Assembly: GCA_039654915.1 (NCBI GenBank)
Contig: CM077594.1
Span: 96,362,893 to 96,426,892, forward strand
Direction of reading: 5' to 3'
DNA from: Aquilaria yunnanensis
Taxonomy: Eukaryota > Streptophyta > Magnoliopsida > Malvales > Thymelaeaceae
DNA: 64,000 bases
How positions within the stretch are numbered: position 1 is the stretch's first letter; every line of letters begins with the position of its first letter. The notes below the pieces were generated by a model that worked only from the letters and a program-made list of their open reading frames with translations, had not been told where the DNA came from and searched no databases. The position numbers were made by a program, and so were the translations under genes. Below, piece after piece: positions 35,021 to 48,700 of the stretch.

Positions 35021-36463
35021 TATTGTTCGATGGTTGTTGTAGCTCATTAGTGTGTCTCTCCAGCCGATGAGTATGTGACTTCTCTATTCTCTTAGTATGT
35101 CTTTCATATGCTTCTGAATATATATATATGTATCGACCGAAATTAAAAGCGAGTCACAAAAATGACACTTTGAGAGGCCAACAAATTCAGTGACAAATTT
35201 ACGTTATATATATAACTCCTTACAAGTTAAATTTTTCGTTTGTGATTATTATTATTATAGTAGTTTGCTTCCCACAATCATGGGCTGTAATGAAATATTA
35301 TTGCGTCGGGATATATATAGAGACACAAAAACACACACACAGAGGCCTGTTTAAATATTATTGCATCGGGATATATATATGGAGGGGAACCAAATGATTT
35401 AGTTGACAAACAAACATGAGGACTTGGCTTTTACCGACATGAACAATTAAGGGCAGCCAAAAGACAAAACTCAGTCATCTTTCCCACCTGACAGCAGCTT
35501 CTGCTCCCTTGCTCTTCTTCTCGTGTTATGCTCCTGTTATGTCCGCTCTCTATGGCAAATATATATATATATATATATATTCTTATATGTCTAGAATTTA
35601 TACCCTTGATCTCTCCATCATGTTATTTTTTTTTCTTTTTTTTTTGCACAAATGGAAATCCCCTGCCTGGGTGTTCGAGATGAGTTCTTTTCCAACTTCC
35701 CACATCCCATCACCTCATGTAGGGATGTTAACGGGTTAAGTTTGGATCGGATATAACTAATCCCAAACACTCTCCTCAAGTAATGTAGTTTGAGTAGTAC
35801 CAACCTCACGGATTGGCAGCACCCACCACTATGTTAAGGCATATATATGTTTCGGTTTTTTAGATTTCTTTTTTTATATATTTACATATATTTTTAAAAG
35901 AATGTATATATTCAAAATTATAATTAATACTTAAAAAATTATAAACTAAAGTAATATGAGATGATTTATGTTAAATTATAATTTTATTTTTAAAATAAAA
36001 TTATAGTTTGAATATAAATATACTAATTTAAGAGAGATATGGGTAGGGCTAGATAGAATAAGTTAAACTCATACACTCTCCCTAGCTTTGCAAGTAGGGT
36101 CGTTTCAGGTTTGAATGGCCGAGTAGGATATTTTATAACATCTCTGATCTTATGAAGCTAAATGAACTATAGTTAAACTATTTCAGCTCTATTATTCTTT
36201 GGGATCACCTTCTAGAAAATAGACAAGTTTGATCTCTACATGTTTTTCAAGTCTCAAAATGATTGACACTTGGATTTATCATATATATAGTCTCTAATTC
36301 TTACCCCTCCGGTTGTGCTATTAACTACGAAACAAATAAGAATGAAAATCCGTAGCTACTAAAAGTGGTGACTATAGCGAGTTATTGAATTGAATTGCGT
36401 GCTCAATCAAGCTCTTTGTTTTTGGGCCATATTCCAACAAAAACAAAGTATTTGAAACTTTTG
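35021..36463. other. AT-rich spacer with microsatellites
   Basis: (TA)n near 35560-35580 and several T-runs. An imperfect direct repeat, TTAAATATTATTGCATCGGG-like, is at about 35295 and 35350. No gene recognised. Confidence 0.5.
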
Positions 36464-36472
36464 TTAATTAGA

Positions 36473-38040
36473 GGTCAAAGAACACTACAGTCTGAACTTT
36501 TTCAATTGACAGGAGTTGGTCGAACTTTCCAACTTTGTAGCTAGGTTTTAGTCGAACTCGTTGACATAGCTTTTTTTAATGGCTTAAATACATCAAGAGC
36601 CATCAAGGTTTAGCAAATCATCCAAATTGGTCATCAAACTAGAACTTTGATTGCACTAGCCCCCTAAACTTTACAATAAATAATAAGCACTATAAAGATC
36701 CCATTACAAGAGAAATTTTGAAAAGCGATTGAAAGGAATGACTGAAATCAGTCGCCAGAGGATTCAATTGCTTCTCAATTGCTCATTGGATCCTGTGTAA
36801 ATACTATATATTTCTTTGATCTTTTTAGGTTGGGCAAGAAAAATATTCATTGAAATTAATTAATTCATAAAAAATACTATTCAAAGTGCTTATTAAGTAA
36901 ATACAAAATTAGCTTTCAAATGATCTTGGCCCTAAATAAAAAATAAAAAATGAGATATTTATTATGAGACAATAACATAGTACAAAAGCAACATATATAT
37001 GTTTACTAAAAAAATATGGAAAAACAACTGATCTCGAGGTTCAGCTTGTCATTACGAAGCCTTTCATAGCCGATGTCGTTGGAAGAGATAGCAAGGACAT
37101 GGGATGTATGTGCCCATGCAGTCATTTCAGAGTACGTGCAAGAGAGTGATGGAGGAAACTTTAGCTCTAAATATGGAACTTGGGACAATTGTGCAACTGC
37201 AATCTAACTGGTCCTGTCTGATATTAGTATTAGAGTTTTGAGAAGCTATCTAATAGTAGCTTTTAATTTTTTAATTTTTTAGCTTTTTAGCAATTTAATC
37301 TTCATTCTTAATAAATTATCCAAAATTCTAGTATTAATCACAAAATTTTTTTAAAAAAAGGAACAACTGATTGGTCAAAACATTTCACCAATAACTGCCC
37401 TTTGTTCCATCCATAATTGTGTGCCTAGAAAAATGCCAATGACCACCTATAGCATAAAATGCATTTTTTTTAATTTTTAATTCTTTCTAATCTATGATGG
37501 ATATAATAAAAGACAACTACCAAAATCATAAAAAAAAAAAAAAGTTCCCTAAACATTTCAAGAAAAAATGTAGGGTAAAAAGAGTTCAGGGAATGTCAAA
37601 ACCAATATAATTTGAAGGATAATAAACTTTTTTCCTAGTTTTGACTAGAATAATATTTTTAATTAGTAAATTAATTTTTATGTTTTTCCCTTACCTTGTT
37701 TGGAAAAATAAAATTTAATAAAAAATATTTAATTTTAATGAAAAATATTTTAGAATTGGTTTGAACTTTCTAAAGTGTAAAATTGGCAACTTATCCTCCA
37801 ATGTCTCCATTCAATTATTTATATGGGATTTTTTCAACTCTTTGTTTATTGGAGAGTTTAGGGGCCAATGTTGTTTGAAGATCTTCTTGTCTGGTTATCA
37901 AAGTTTTAGGGCTCAAAGTGTCTTCAAACCATAAAAATACAACAAGTTGAAAGTTGGAGAACTTCTACTGACTAAGTTATAGTTTAAGGACCAACTCATA
38001 TCAAGTAGTAAAGTTCAGGGCTCTCTAATGTACTTTGCCC
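36473..38040. mobile_element. Mutator-like non-autonomous element with long TIRs
   Basis: A perfect 9-bp target duplication, TTAATTAGA, at 36464-36472 and 38041-38049. The left end is GGTCAAAGAACACTACAG. The right end, reverse complemented, is GGGCAAAGTACATTAGAG. Both continue through CTGAACTTT, GAGTTGGTC and, further in, a GCCCCTAAACT block, giving TIRs of about 180-200 bp. The interior is AT-rich and non-coding. No transposase. Confidence 0.82.
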
Positions 38041-38049
38041 TTAATTAGA

Positions 38050-38520
38050 AACTGCCTTTTCAGCAAAATAAGTAAAAGTGAATTAATTAATTTTGTTCCA
38101 ACCACCTGGCAAAATGGTTAAGGGACATGACCGCCACCAATTCCTCTACAACGCCATTTAATGTTAACGGTTCTGTCCAGATTTTGAAAAACAGACATTT
38201 TCTGTTCCCTCAACACTACAAATAGTACTTCTTACCTTATAACTTATAATATGCTTTTGAATAACAAAAAAAAAAAAAAAACGTTAAGGATAACTTGGCA
38301 CAAAAAGGAAAAAGAAGAAATTTTTTATGCAATCTTTAACTAACTACACAAGTAAAGGCCAATCCTAGCTAGAGGTAGATTACCATCATCATCATCATCA
38401 TTTATCTTTCTACACTACATGCTTCATTATCACTGCGTACAGCTCTTGGCAACTGATGTAATCGTGTTAGCTGATTTACTGTTAGATGGAATTAACGGCA
38501 TACACTTGTGGTTATGTAAA
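38050..38520. other. AT-rich spacer
   Basis: Contains (CAT)n at about 38383-38401. No gene recognised. Confidence 0.5.
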
Positions 38521-38531
38521 AACATTTGGAG

Positions 38532-39671
38532 AACATCTGTTTTGTTAGAGAAGAAAATTATATAAATGAAAATTTCGCCTGGAACTGGATCTGGAATCTC
38601 CATACTCTTCTTAATTTGGCTTCTAATTCATGGTAAGCTCCCCACTAACTCATACCTCCTTTAAAGGGGTATACTATTGTATCCCAGATTTGTACTGCAT
38701 CTCAGAATGGAAGTGAGGATATCTCTTAAATCTTTTACAATTGCTCTAAAGTTAAAGATGTAGGAGATAACCTTAATAACCTCTCTTAACTTGGTCACCT
38801 GAGCTTTTAAAAATGGGTTAAACAACATGTTTAGACTTATCAAGATCAAACTGGAATGGCAACCCCAAGGGAGTCCTTTTTACTTTCTTCTTATGGGAAC
38901 TTTGGTGTGGTAGAAACGAAAGAGTTCTTGGAATTTGGTTACTACCTCTCAGAAGCTTGTTGATAACATAAACAGAAGATCTAGGGAAATTTCATCATGC
39001 CTTTGGCCCATCTCTAACCAGCCCTTGTGCAAAAAGACTCTTAGACATCAAATGGAATTGCCTCCTTCACATGTTTTTAAGCTAAATAGTAATGGCTCCT
39101 GTCACAAGGAAATTAATAGGGCAGGGCCTAAGGGTGTCATACGAAATTGGGAAGCAAAGTTCATAGCCTGATTTTCATGGCACCTGGGAAACACAAAGAA
39201 CGTGACTACTGTTGGGCTCTAGCTGAGGGGCTCAAACTTGTTGAGCATATTGATGCCTTCCCTCTGATCATATATAGAGTTAGGTTCACAAGTTATACAA
39301 CTTATGAACTCAACCCAATGTACAAATTTTGGACCAACTCCCTTTTTCAACCTCTACAGGCTCATAGTTCAGAGTGAACAAAGTGATGAGATTGCAGCAT
39401 GTTCTTCGTGAAACAAACTCAATGGCGGATCTGCTGGCTAACAAGGGGACTGCTTCGACTGAGAAAGGAATCATTGTCTATTACAGATGTCCGACCATTA
39501 TTACTACTTTTTTCCAGACAGATGCTCTGGAATTCCTTCTTTTCCTAAATTGTGCAATGCCCGCTATCTAGATCCGGGCTAGCTTTTATTTCTTGTTAGC
39601 TACTGGATTTTATGTCTTCTCTCTCTCCTTCTCCTTCTTAATGCATTCATAGTTACCCAAAAAAAAAAAAA
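38532..39671 (+). mobile_element. 5'-truncated LINE with RNase H domain, poly-A tail and target duplication
   Basis: The 11-bp repeat AACATTTGGAG flanks the element (38521-38531 and 39672-39682). It ends in an A-run at about 39658-39671, the hallmark of target-primed reverse transcription. Coding remnants are an RNase H domain at 38935-39570: FKLNSNGSCHKE, GPKGVIRNWEAKFIA, WALAEGLKLVEHI and VLRETNSMADLLANKGT. They lie in two or three frames with stops. Only the last kilobase of ORF2 remains. Confidence 0.9.
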
Positions 39672-39682
39672 AACATTTGGAG

Positions 39683-41546
39683 CAAACCTATATACTATAT
39701 TAGTTTTTTTGCCCGTAACGTACGAGTTTATTTTTTTTATATATTTTAATTGTATATATAATTACCTAATTATTTTTATAATAAATGATAATAATAATAA
39801 TAATATATGAGATTGAAAATAACTCTATATTTCATACATTTAATCACATTTAGCTATTTTTAATTTTTTATTATAAAACAATGAATATGACTATTAAAGA
39901 ATAATAATCCGTTTAAAACCTAAAAAATGAGTTCGGCTTTCAACATTTTCTTTCTTAAGTTCCCCCCAAAACTAAATAAAGAAAAGACATCCATCCTTAA
40001 TAATCAAACTTGGAAATGTAAATTTCATTTAATTCTTCAAACTTAAATGGTAAAAACAAAATATTTATTGCTGAGATGATATTTTATATTTTTATGTTTA
40101 TATTAGTAATTTTGTATAAAAAATTACTTAAATTAGTTGTTAGTAGGCAAACAGAATGAAAGGGAAATGTAAATTGTAAAAATAGATAATTATCTTTTTT
40201 AGCTAAATAAAGGAGAAAATATTAGTGTGGTAAAGTTAAAAATAATACAATTAATTGTATCTAACCATATCTTAAATAATTTTATGAAGTAACTGAAACT
40301 ATTATATAGAAAAAAGTACAAATCCATCACTCCTAATGTAAAAAGGATAAAAATATTAGATAGTATGAGAAGTTTCTTTTGCTAAAGAAAATAAAATAAA
40401 ATACAAGAAATATAGGAGTGAAATGATTGTGCATAGAATTAGAATTACCTGAAGTTGTACATCCAAAACTTAGCCATTTTGGTATCGTATAAACTTGAAA
40501 ATCTTTTGTTCCTTCCTCTAACTAATAATGTTAGGCTAATTTATACTAAGTATTTTTTCTAACAACTATGTAATTAGTTTTGGTTTAAAGAATTGAATTG
40601 CACATTCAATGTGTAAATTTGGCATAATTGATGGATCAAATTTATTGCCTAATAAATGTTAGTAACTTGAAACATTAAATAAAATACTAGTAAGTGATTT
40701 TAATAGTATTACTACCATAACACTCTAATTGTTAACAATAACTCTAGAAAAAAAACCCATAAAAGATCCAATTATATCAATCATTAAATTAATTAGTAGG
40801 CCACATGAGAAAATGATTAACTATAAATCCATTAGTGTGCTTTAATAGTTAGAATTATATTTGAGAAGAGTAGAAATAGAAGATAAGGACAAATTATAAC
40901 TCAACAAAGATTTATGAGGATGTCTATATAATAAAAACCCAAATAATAAGGTGTAGTAAAGGGCCCCTAAGATATTATCATTGAAAAGTGAGTCAAGAAG
41001 TTTTAAGAATATAAAAAAAAACTTCATAATTAATGATTTCAACATATTGTTTAGGTTTCTTCTTTATTGATACTAATTATTTTTTTCTAATTACTATGTA
41101 ATTAGTTTTAGTTTAATGAATTGAATTGCACATTCAATGTGTAAATTTGGCATAATTTGTGGTTCAAATTTATTACCTATATTAACTGAAATATTAAATA
41201 AAATAATAAATAATTTTAATAGTATCACTACCATAACAATCTAATTGGTAACAATAACTCTAGAAAAAAAAACCCCATAAAGAGTTCAATTATATCAACA
41301 ATTAAATTGATAAGCCATGTGAGTAAATAATTAAATATAAATCCATTTGTGTACTTTAATAGGTAGAATTATGTTTAAGATTAGTAGAAATAGATGATGA
41401 GAACCAATTACAACTCGATAAAGATTTATGAGGATATCAATACAATAAAAATCCAAATAATAGATTGTATAGTTAAAGAGTCCAAAATATTTTGGTATTG
41501 AAAAGTAAGTCAAGAAGTTTTAAAAAATCCAAGAAGTTCCATAATT

Positions 41547-41602
<56 letters not shown>

Positions 41603-41614
41603 TTTCTTCAAACA
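39683..41614. repeat. AT-rich spacer holding a direct duplication
   Basis: Two related copies, about 40555-41055 and 41085-41545, share GTAATTAGTTTTRGTTTAA, GAATTGCACATTCAATGTGT, AAATTTGGCATAAT and, at their ends, AGTCAAGAAGTTTTAA. Offset is about 530 bases. A (TA)n tract follows at about 41551-41597. The rest is AT-rich with no gene recognised. Confidence 0.75.
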
Positions 41615-41623
41615 ATAATTATA

Positions 41624-42058
41624 ACTAGGGAAAACGACAAAACCCATATGTGGGTTAGCCTAACTTACACTTTGTCCCCTTTAGTTTCAAAAACCTATTC
41701 TATATCCCTACTTTTTGCACTGCTTAACAACAACTTCTATAATCCTAATTTAAATTGTATGGTAATTATATTTTGGTAATTTTAACCTACGTGAATTCTT
41801 CTTTTTGCAGTTATTATATTGTTTTACATTTACAGAGGAAAAAATTGATAGTTTAAAATACCTATCAATTGTATAAAAGTATATCAAACATCTGGGAATT
41901 AACAAAGATGATAGTCATACAATTCAAATCAGTTTTTAAGAAGTTACTAACGACCACTGTAAAAAAAATAATAATAAGGGCAAATTGTATGTTTTTTTAA
42001 AATAAGGGGGTAAGGTGTAAATTAACCCAAACACAAGGGAATGTTCTGTAATTCGCTT
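41624..42058. mobile_element. Short Mutator-type MITE (possible)
   Basis: The flanking 9-mers are ATAATTATA (41615-41623) and ATAATTATG (42059-42067). The left end has GTGGGTTAGCCTAACTTACA. The reverse-complemented right end has TTTGGGTTAATTTACACC, followed in both by a C-rich then T-rich block. The outermost 25 bases match only loosely. It is about 435 bp and non-coding. Confidence 0.45.
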
Positions 42059-42067
42059 ATAATTATG

Positions 42068-42777
42068 GTAATTCGTATGTGCACAAATAATACAAGAGAA
42101 CACTTTAATGAAATCCATCCGGCAATTAAAAATTTACCTCTCGTGTTAGTACAGAAAATTAAGGATGAGAGCACCAAATTTGTGGATATTCCTTTAGCAG
42201 GGATTTCGACTTCATGGTGAATTCGGTCGAGTTCAACAAGAAAGGAAACCATGCCAAGCAGTGGAAAGGGGCCGCCAGCCTTATTGGTCTAAACTATGTA
42301 TACATATACAATCATACATACTGAGATAACCTTAACTAATAAAGCATCCAGCAACACAGTGAATAATACTAAGGAAGATAGTCTGTGAGGAACTAAACAA
42401 TCAGTTATCACACTGCCCACAAACAAATACGCATCTACACATTTTGCACATAATCTACAGTCTGGTGGTGCCACAAGAAGAATCGAATTGATGATGACGA
42501 CGTGTGCAGGCAGAAATCGTGCCAGAGAATGTAAAATTTTCAAATAACAAGCCTCTTTCTTTTGCCTAAAATTCTTAAAAGGAGGCACCAAAGAGAGTTT
42601 TACCCAATGACAGGTCCCAAAGCCAAGGAATGCTTACACTTCAGAGTGGGAACTGGGAAGTAGAGCTCTCTTCCCTTTTTCGGTATAAAGAGGGCACGTG
42701 AAATGCTCTATCAAGAACAGAAGCTCAAAGCCACTGAACAAACCCCTTCTGAGTACTCCTTCATTTGTCATTCCAAA
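42068..42777 (-). other. 3' flank / 3' UTR of the SNF4-like gene
   Basis: Downstream of the stop codon at 42778 on the minus strand. No coding sequence recognised. The UTR is probably in the first 300-500 bases; I see no decisive poly-A signal. Confidence 0.45.
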
Positions 42778-45700
42778 TCACCCAAGTAATAATCGGAATA
42801 TGTCTACGAGCGAGACAATGCCCTCAACACGGTTACTTCCAGCCTCCACGACTACAACCCGTCGAAGTCCTGAAATCAGGTTAAGCATGTTTTTTTTTTT
42901 TTTCAGGTAAAGCAACCGACCAGACAATGAAAACTTCATCAACAAAGTTCTTTCTCCCTTCCTTTTCTGAACAACCAATATTTTACAAACTACAAGCTTA
43001 CAAAAGCACAGGCCCCACAGCAAGAGCCAAAAACAAAAAAAAAAGAACAAGAAATGGAATTCACCTGGAGTTGAGAGCCTCTCCATCACTTTAAGCAGTG
43101 AATCGGTGCGCAAACACATCTGCAGTCGTTGACTTCTGGTAGCATATGAATCTTGTCCCAATTGCAATGCCTGGTCAATTACATATGTAAGCAGATAAAG
43201 GAGACCGGAAATGTCATTCCTAGACAGTAACACAACAGTGGAGGCAATAATTTCCAATAACAATAATTTGCAATTTTATCACCCTTGATGGGAAGTGAAA
43301 TCAGCATGCAACAGGCAGTTTCAAATTGGAAATTCTACTATGTCCTCATTCCGTAGTGTGAAACAACTTTGGTTAGAGAAAACCAAACAAGTGTCTCATT
43401 TCGGATTCACCTGAATATGAAGTCTAGTTTTCATATGTCAACTTTAATACTCATATCCGAAGAATTCAAAATTTTCTGTTAGCCCTTTTAAAAAGGAAAA
43501 AGAAAATTCTAGTCAGACCTCAAACAAGTTGATATAAATTATTCTCAGAGTAACCAGGTACAGGAATGGATAACCGGAAATATGTTACATTCCCAGATCA
43601 AGCTGTGGGGAACTTTCTGGTTGTTACAGGATTTAGGCTCACTAAAGAGATCCTCCAATCTCTGATTACTCTGAATTGGGGAAATTTGCCTTTGTTGATT
43701 TCCTCATAGCTTATATAAAGTAGCGTACAGCCACTTCCTCCATTTTCTTATGATCACGTAAGATAATTTCCCATCCTAACTCCAAATAAATACTTCCATA
43801 ACCCCTAATGATTTGCACCTAATTTACAAGGAAATAAACAATATTTTAATATAAAACACTTGCTGCAGACTCCTGACAATAGCTAATTTATATCTAATGT
43901 CGACAAACCTTGGCGCACAACAAAAGAGTTGAAAGAAAAGAAGTCTACCTTAGAGAGAGGGAGGGAGATAGGGAGGTAGCTACCTGATGTATGGTCATCT
44001 CATTAAGATTAATGTGTGTATACGTCCTGTCTTTAGCCAAAGCTGTTATATCACTGATAAAAAGACAAGGAACAATCAAACTCCTACCTCAAAAAGCTAG
44101 AAAGGAAACAACTATTTATAACCAGACAGAAGCCTTCCTTTCCAAGGATGAAACTTACCTCCGGCAATATATGTCTACTAACGCATCATTGTCATCAACT
44201 ATTGGTATTGAACTTACACGAGCTGAAAAGGACACAGCAAGAGCAGGCTGTAAGCAAAAGCACAAAGAATCATTTACATGGCAGGCATTCCACCAAACAA
44301 AAAAGGTGCTTGCCTTCGATTAACAAATTCAGTGCTGAACTAAGTGAAGTGCTTGGTCTCAACATCACTAATGGCCGTCCACTAGGTTCTTCAATTCGTG
44401 GAGCCCATGTTCCTACTGGGATTGCACAAATAGGTAGTTGTAGTACGGGCAATGAGCTAGAACAGTGTCTAAAATACCTGCATATACCTAGAAACCAGGA
44501 TCAATGGATTAGTAAGAGAACAATGTGCTAGGAATTATAAAGGAAATATCAACTGAAGAACTACAGGAAAGGTTCACATTTTAGTATTCCGGAGAGTGAA
44601 GCAAGATGTAAAAGCTGGGGAAATAAACCATCTGAGGATGAATGGATGATTGGAACTGTGGAAACCTCATTTTGCAAAATTTTCAAGGCAACATCTTTCA
44701 GGTTATCATATGGCCCAGCCTGCACATTATCAACCATTCATAAATCAGTAAGAAAATTCACCATCTTATACAGCACGCATAGAATGACTAACAACTGACA
44801 TCAGAATAAGCTGACTTTCTGAAACAGAAAGCACATGAAGTGTGGCAACAAACTCTTTTAAGAAAAATGAGAAAAAACAGTGAAAATAAATCAAGAAAAT
44901 GCTAGCAATATCATTATTTGTAACTGAAAGATTTCCTTGTAATCCAAAACTTTGCAAAACAGTGCTGCATTGACAATGATAATGAAACCGATAGACTTTT
45001 TTCTAGGCCATATGAACAAGAATTAACCCCCTTAAAGCAGTAAAGAATACTAAGAATGATGAAAAGAACATGGCATATTCAACACGCACTTGAATCAGCT
45101 GCCTAGGAAGTGGTCTCCCATGCCCATCAAATTGTTTGTTCAGGTATGCTTTTCCCTCTTTCCATGCAGCAATGGTGTGTGTTTCAAGTTCTTCCTCTGT
45201 CAACTTTGATCCATGATTTCCAAGCTGTGAAATTTAATGTGAAATTAAACCAGGCAATGACATCTTAAATGGCAAGATAATATTCAACTAAGACCAACAG
45301 GCATGCCAACAGATCGGAGTCATAAGCTAAATATAAGAGGTACAATAAGAGGTAAGAATGCACCTAAACTAAATTGGGTAAAAATAGAGGAAAAGAAATC
45401 TTGCTTTTCAGAGCTACTGGAAGACCTATCAACCGAGCAATGGAGATGCAAGATTCATGTAGCCAAACCCGATTAGTTGGGACAAAAGCCTAGTGGATAG
45501 ATTGATTTGTTGAAACATAACATGGACTTAAGCGGAAAATACTGTAAGAACCTTGTCACTGAATAACAGTGAAACAACACTAGTTTAATGGCAGGCCACA
45601 ACAGTTGCATACATCTCATCTGAAGCAGAAAACAAAAATCTACAGGCATATAATATACCACAAATGGCAATATAACAGAGAAGACAGCAAAACAATTTAA

Positions 45701-48700
45701 AGAAAATGAAACTTATTCCAAAATTTCTGAATGAATGACAGCATGAACTGCACACTGTGCAACTCTTTCTCACAATCACTTATCCAAAAGTCACTCAATT
45801 GAGTTTATCCTGATTCCACACTAGAGTTGGTCAGTGCTCTGAAGGCACAAGGTGTGGACTGCAACGTGGAAAGCCCAGCAGACCACAAAGCAGTGACTGC
45901 AAGTCTCTCAATAATTTCAAATTGAGCAACATAAATCTAAAATGCTAAAATCGTAAAATAAACCCAGGTACTTGCTTAAAATAAAAGAAACAGTGTTTCT
46001 ATTTTTTTGATTTTAGTAACTGGTAGAAAACATTGGGCATTGAAACAGTATCTTCTTTTCCTTTTTCTTTTCTAAATGCTTTCCCTAATGTATAGAGAGG
46101 ATACAATTTGGGCACCTAGAGTGTCTCAGTAACTCGCCTTGCTTCAGAGTAAAAAATTGCTAAATACCTAGGGCTCCGAACATAGCGCCCCAGGCGTGCC
46201 TCAGACATGCTTCTCGTAATGTTGTTGGCTATGCTAATTATTCATCCAGAATCAAGGATGAAACCTCAAAATCAAACAGTCTCAGAAATAATTGGTGAAG
46301 ATATCTTAAACCGAATCCAAAAACATACCTCTATCAGAATTAGAATAAAATCCATTGCACTAAGAACTCCAACAAATTGCCCCTTGCAGAAGTCCCAGAG
46401 AGGGGCCATAGGCATACCCTGGAAACAGCTTGATTCAGAAAAGGTATATAAACATGCTCTTTATCAGCCACAAACAAAAATGGAGAAATGAGAAAAAATA
46501 GTTACAATTGATTGTAGAACATGCTATGGGCACAAAGAATATTCATAAACCATGGTTGCCTACAAAGTCCATCTACTTTACATTTTTGTTTGAACTAACA
46601 AAAAAAGGGTTTTTATGACCTCAATCCTGAATTAAGTAGTCATTCTTTCTTTTTTGCACAACAGAAAAATTTGTAGGATTATGGAAGTGATTATGTCAAA
46701 GGTTCAACAATTTCTACAGGAACATTACGTTAAAATAACTAAACAAGGATAAGCCCATTTTTACTTCATTTAGTTCCACATACTTGATCCTAATCTGAAG
46801 CTAATATTACCTGTTCATGCAGAATGTGAAATGCTTGCTTCACAGGCAAATTGACATCTAATGCCACAACCTGTGAAATAGATAAAATTAAAAAGACAAA
46901 AAAGTAGATGTAGATAACTGAAGTTATGAAAGAATGAGACACGGATATTACAAATGGAGTGCCAGTGAGTAAGCAATCAAACCTTGCCTGAGTCTGGTAG
47001 CAAGTCATAGGCGGTATGCGTAGATAAGAACAAAGAAATACGTTGAAGAGACACCCGTAGATCATCCTCTGGTATCCTTGGAATGACTAAGTTAGATGCC
47101 ACTTCAGAAACTCGGACCTGCTTCAGAGAAAAGAAAAAGATCCATTACAAAAGGGAACAATATAGACATTTAGACACTAACTGGTCAACTTCAGCCTTGA
47201 AGGACACTAACTTAGTCAATAATGGAAAAGCAGTGACCAGCTATGCTATGAGATATAGAGTATTCCTAGTGTCTAAAACTGTGAAGAATCAACTGGGGAA
47301 ATAGGAGGAAAAGGGATAAGAAAATTGTGCCTTTCAAGACAAATAGCTTTCCAGAGCTAAAGAAAAAAGCCAACTTTCAGATATGTGAAATAAGAGTAAG
47401 AAGAAAAATAGACAAAGAGATCATATAAGCATTCACCTGCTGGAAATTCCAAGGGCTGATAAAACAATAATAGGCCTCCAAAGGTGTGACAACAAATAAA
47501 AACAAACTAGAGGACATTTAGCTAGTTGAAAATGTGATACTTTCTTACCTTCTGTCGGAAGGCATCATTATCCACATCCATGACAGTTCCAGCAGGAATC
47601 TCTGGACTTGGTTGCAGAAACGCGGGTTCAGTGGTCAAAACAAGAGTATTGACTATTCCATACTCACTGTTTTCACATGGTAGCCGCTCATCATGTCGCC
47701 ACTCTCCATCCACAAGAAACTTGTACTGCTTATAGAATCAATAGAAGTATGAAAATAAATAAGCATTTAAGTAGATCCTGGGGCAGATCATACTTTCTTT
47801 TTATTTCCCCTTTTCGGGTCAGGAACTAAAAAAAATTCTTGCTACAAACTTCTATTACAGTGAAAAATAAAAGCTTAAGCATAGCCGATTAACAGATAAT
47901 AAAAATTTTACTCATGTCACAATGGCATGAGCAGTAATTCAGTTAGCCAATAACTATATGTTCTTATCAAAGGGAAATGCAAATAATTTTCAAGGTATGA
48001 TTAATTTAGCTTCTATTGACCAACCTGAGTCCATATAATAACATTACTGTTATCCATTTACACTCCAGCACTGTTCAAACATATTACTAATCCTGAACTT
48101 ACTAGCATTTCGATCCATAGTCATGTTGCCATGGAAACTTCCTCTCAGACTGTGCGTAAAACAGAAACAATGATAATGTCAAATTACAAGACATAGAACA
48201 CCCTTGAAATGGGTCAGATTTTCACGATGATCAAAACTCATTCCCAAGAATGCAATGACCCTAGATTAGATTAAAATAAATAGAAAAGCTTCATTATACA
48301 TTAACCACTTGCTTTTGAATCAAACAGGAGGGCAACATTTTGCAGCTTCAGCACTGCCCAATGATGGATATTCTATAAAGCACACACAGTATCTAGAGTA
48401 CAATCTTTAGCTAATCAACTTGTATTTATTATCTCATCTACAATTGATTGAAGAAAACCTGATAACGTCCGACGCCTCAAATTTCGAACACCACACACTA
48501 ACCTGGTGGTGACCAGGAGTCACACTCGAAATGGTCTGAAATACAGTAGGGCAACCTTCAAGTTGTGACATTGGCACGAGCTGACTCCACCTTATAACCG
48601 AAAGCCATTAATTAGCTGACTAAGAATTAATCTTCAGCTAAAAAGATAAATCCGACGGTCAAAGTCACAGAATTCGAAAATTACCTATTGAAAGAGCCAG

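Noticed and set aside
44148..44531. Plus-strand frame of 127 codons
   Set aside because: Antisense shadow of exons 9 and 10 of the SNF4-like gene.
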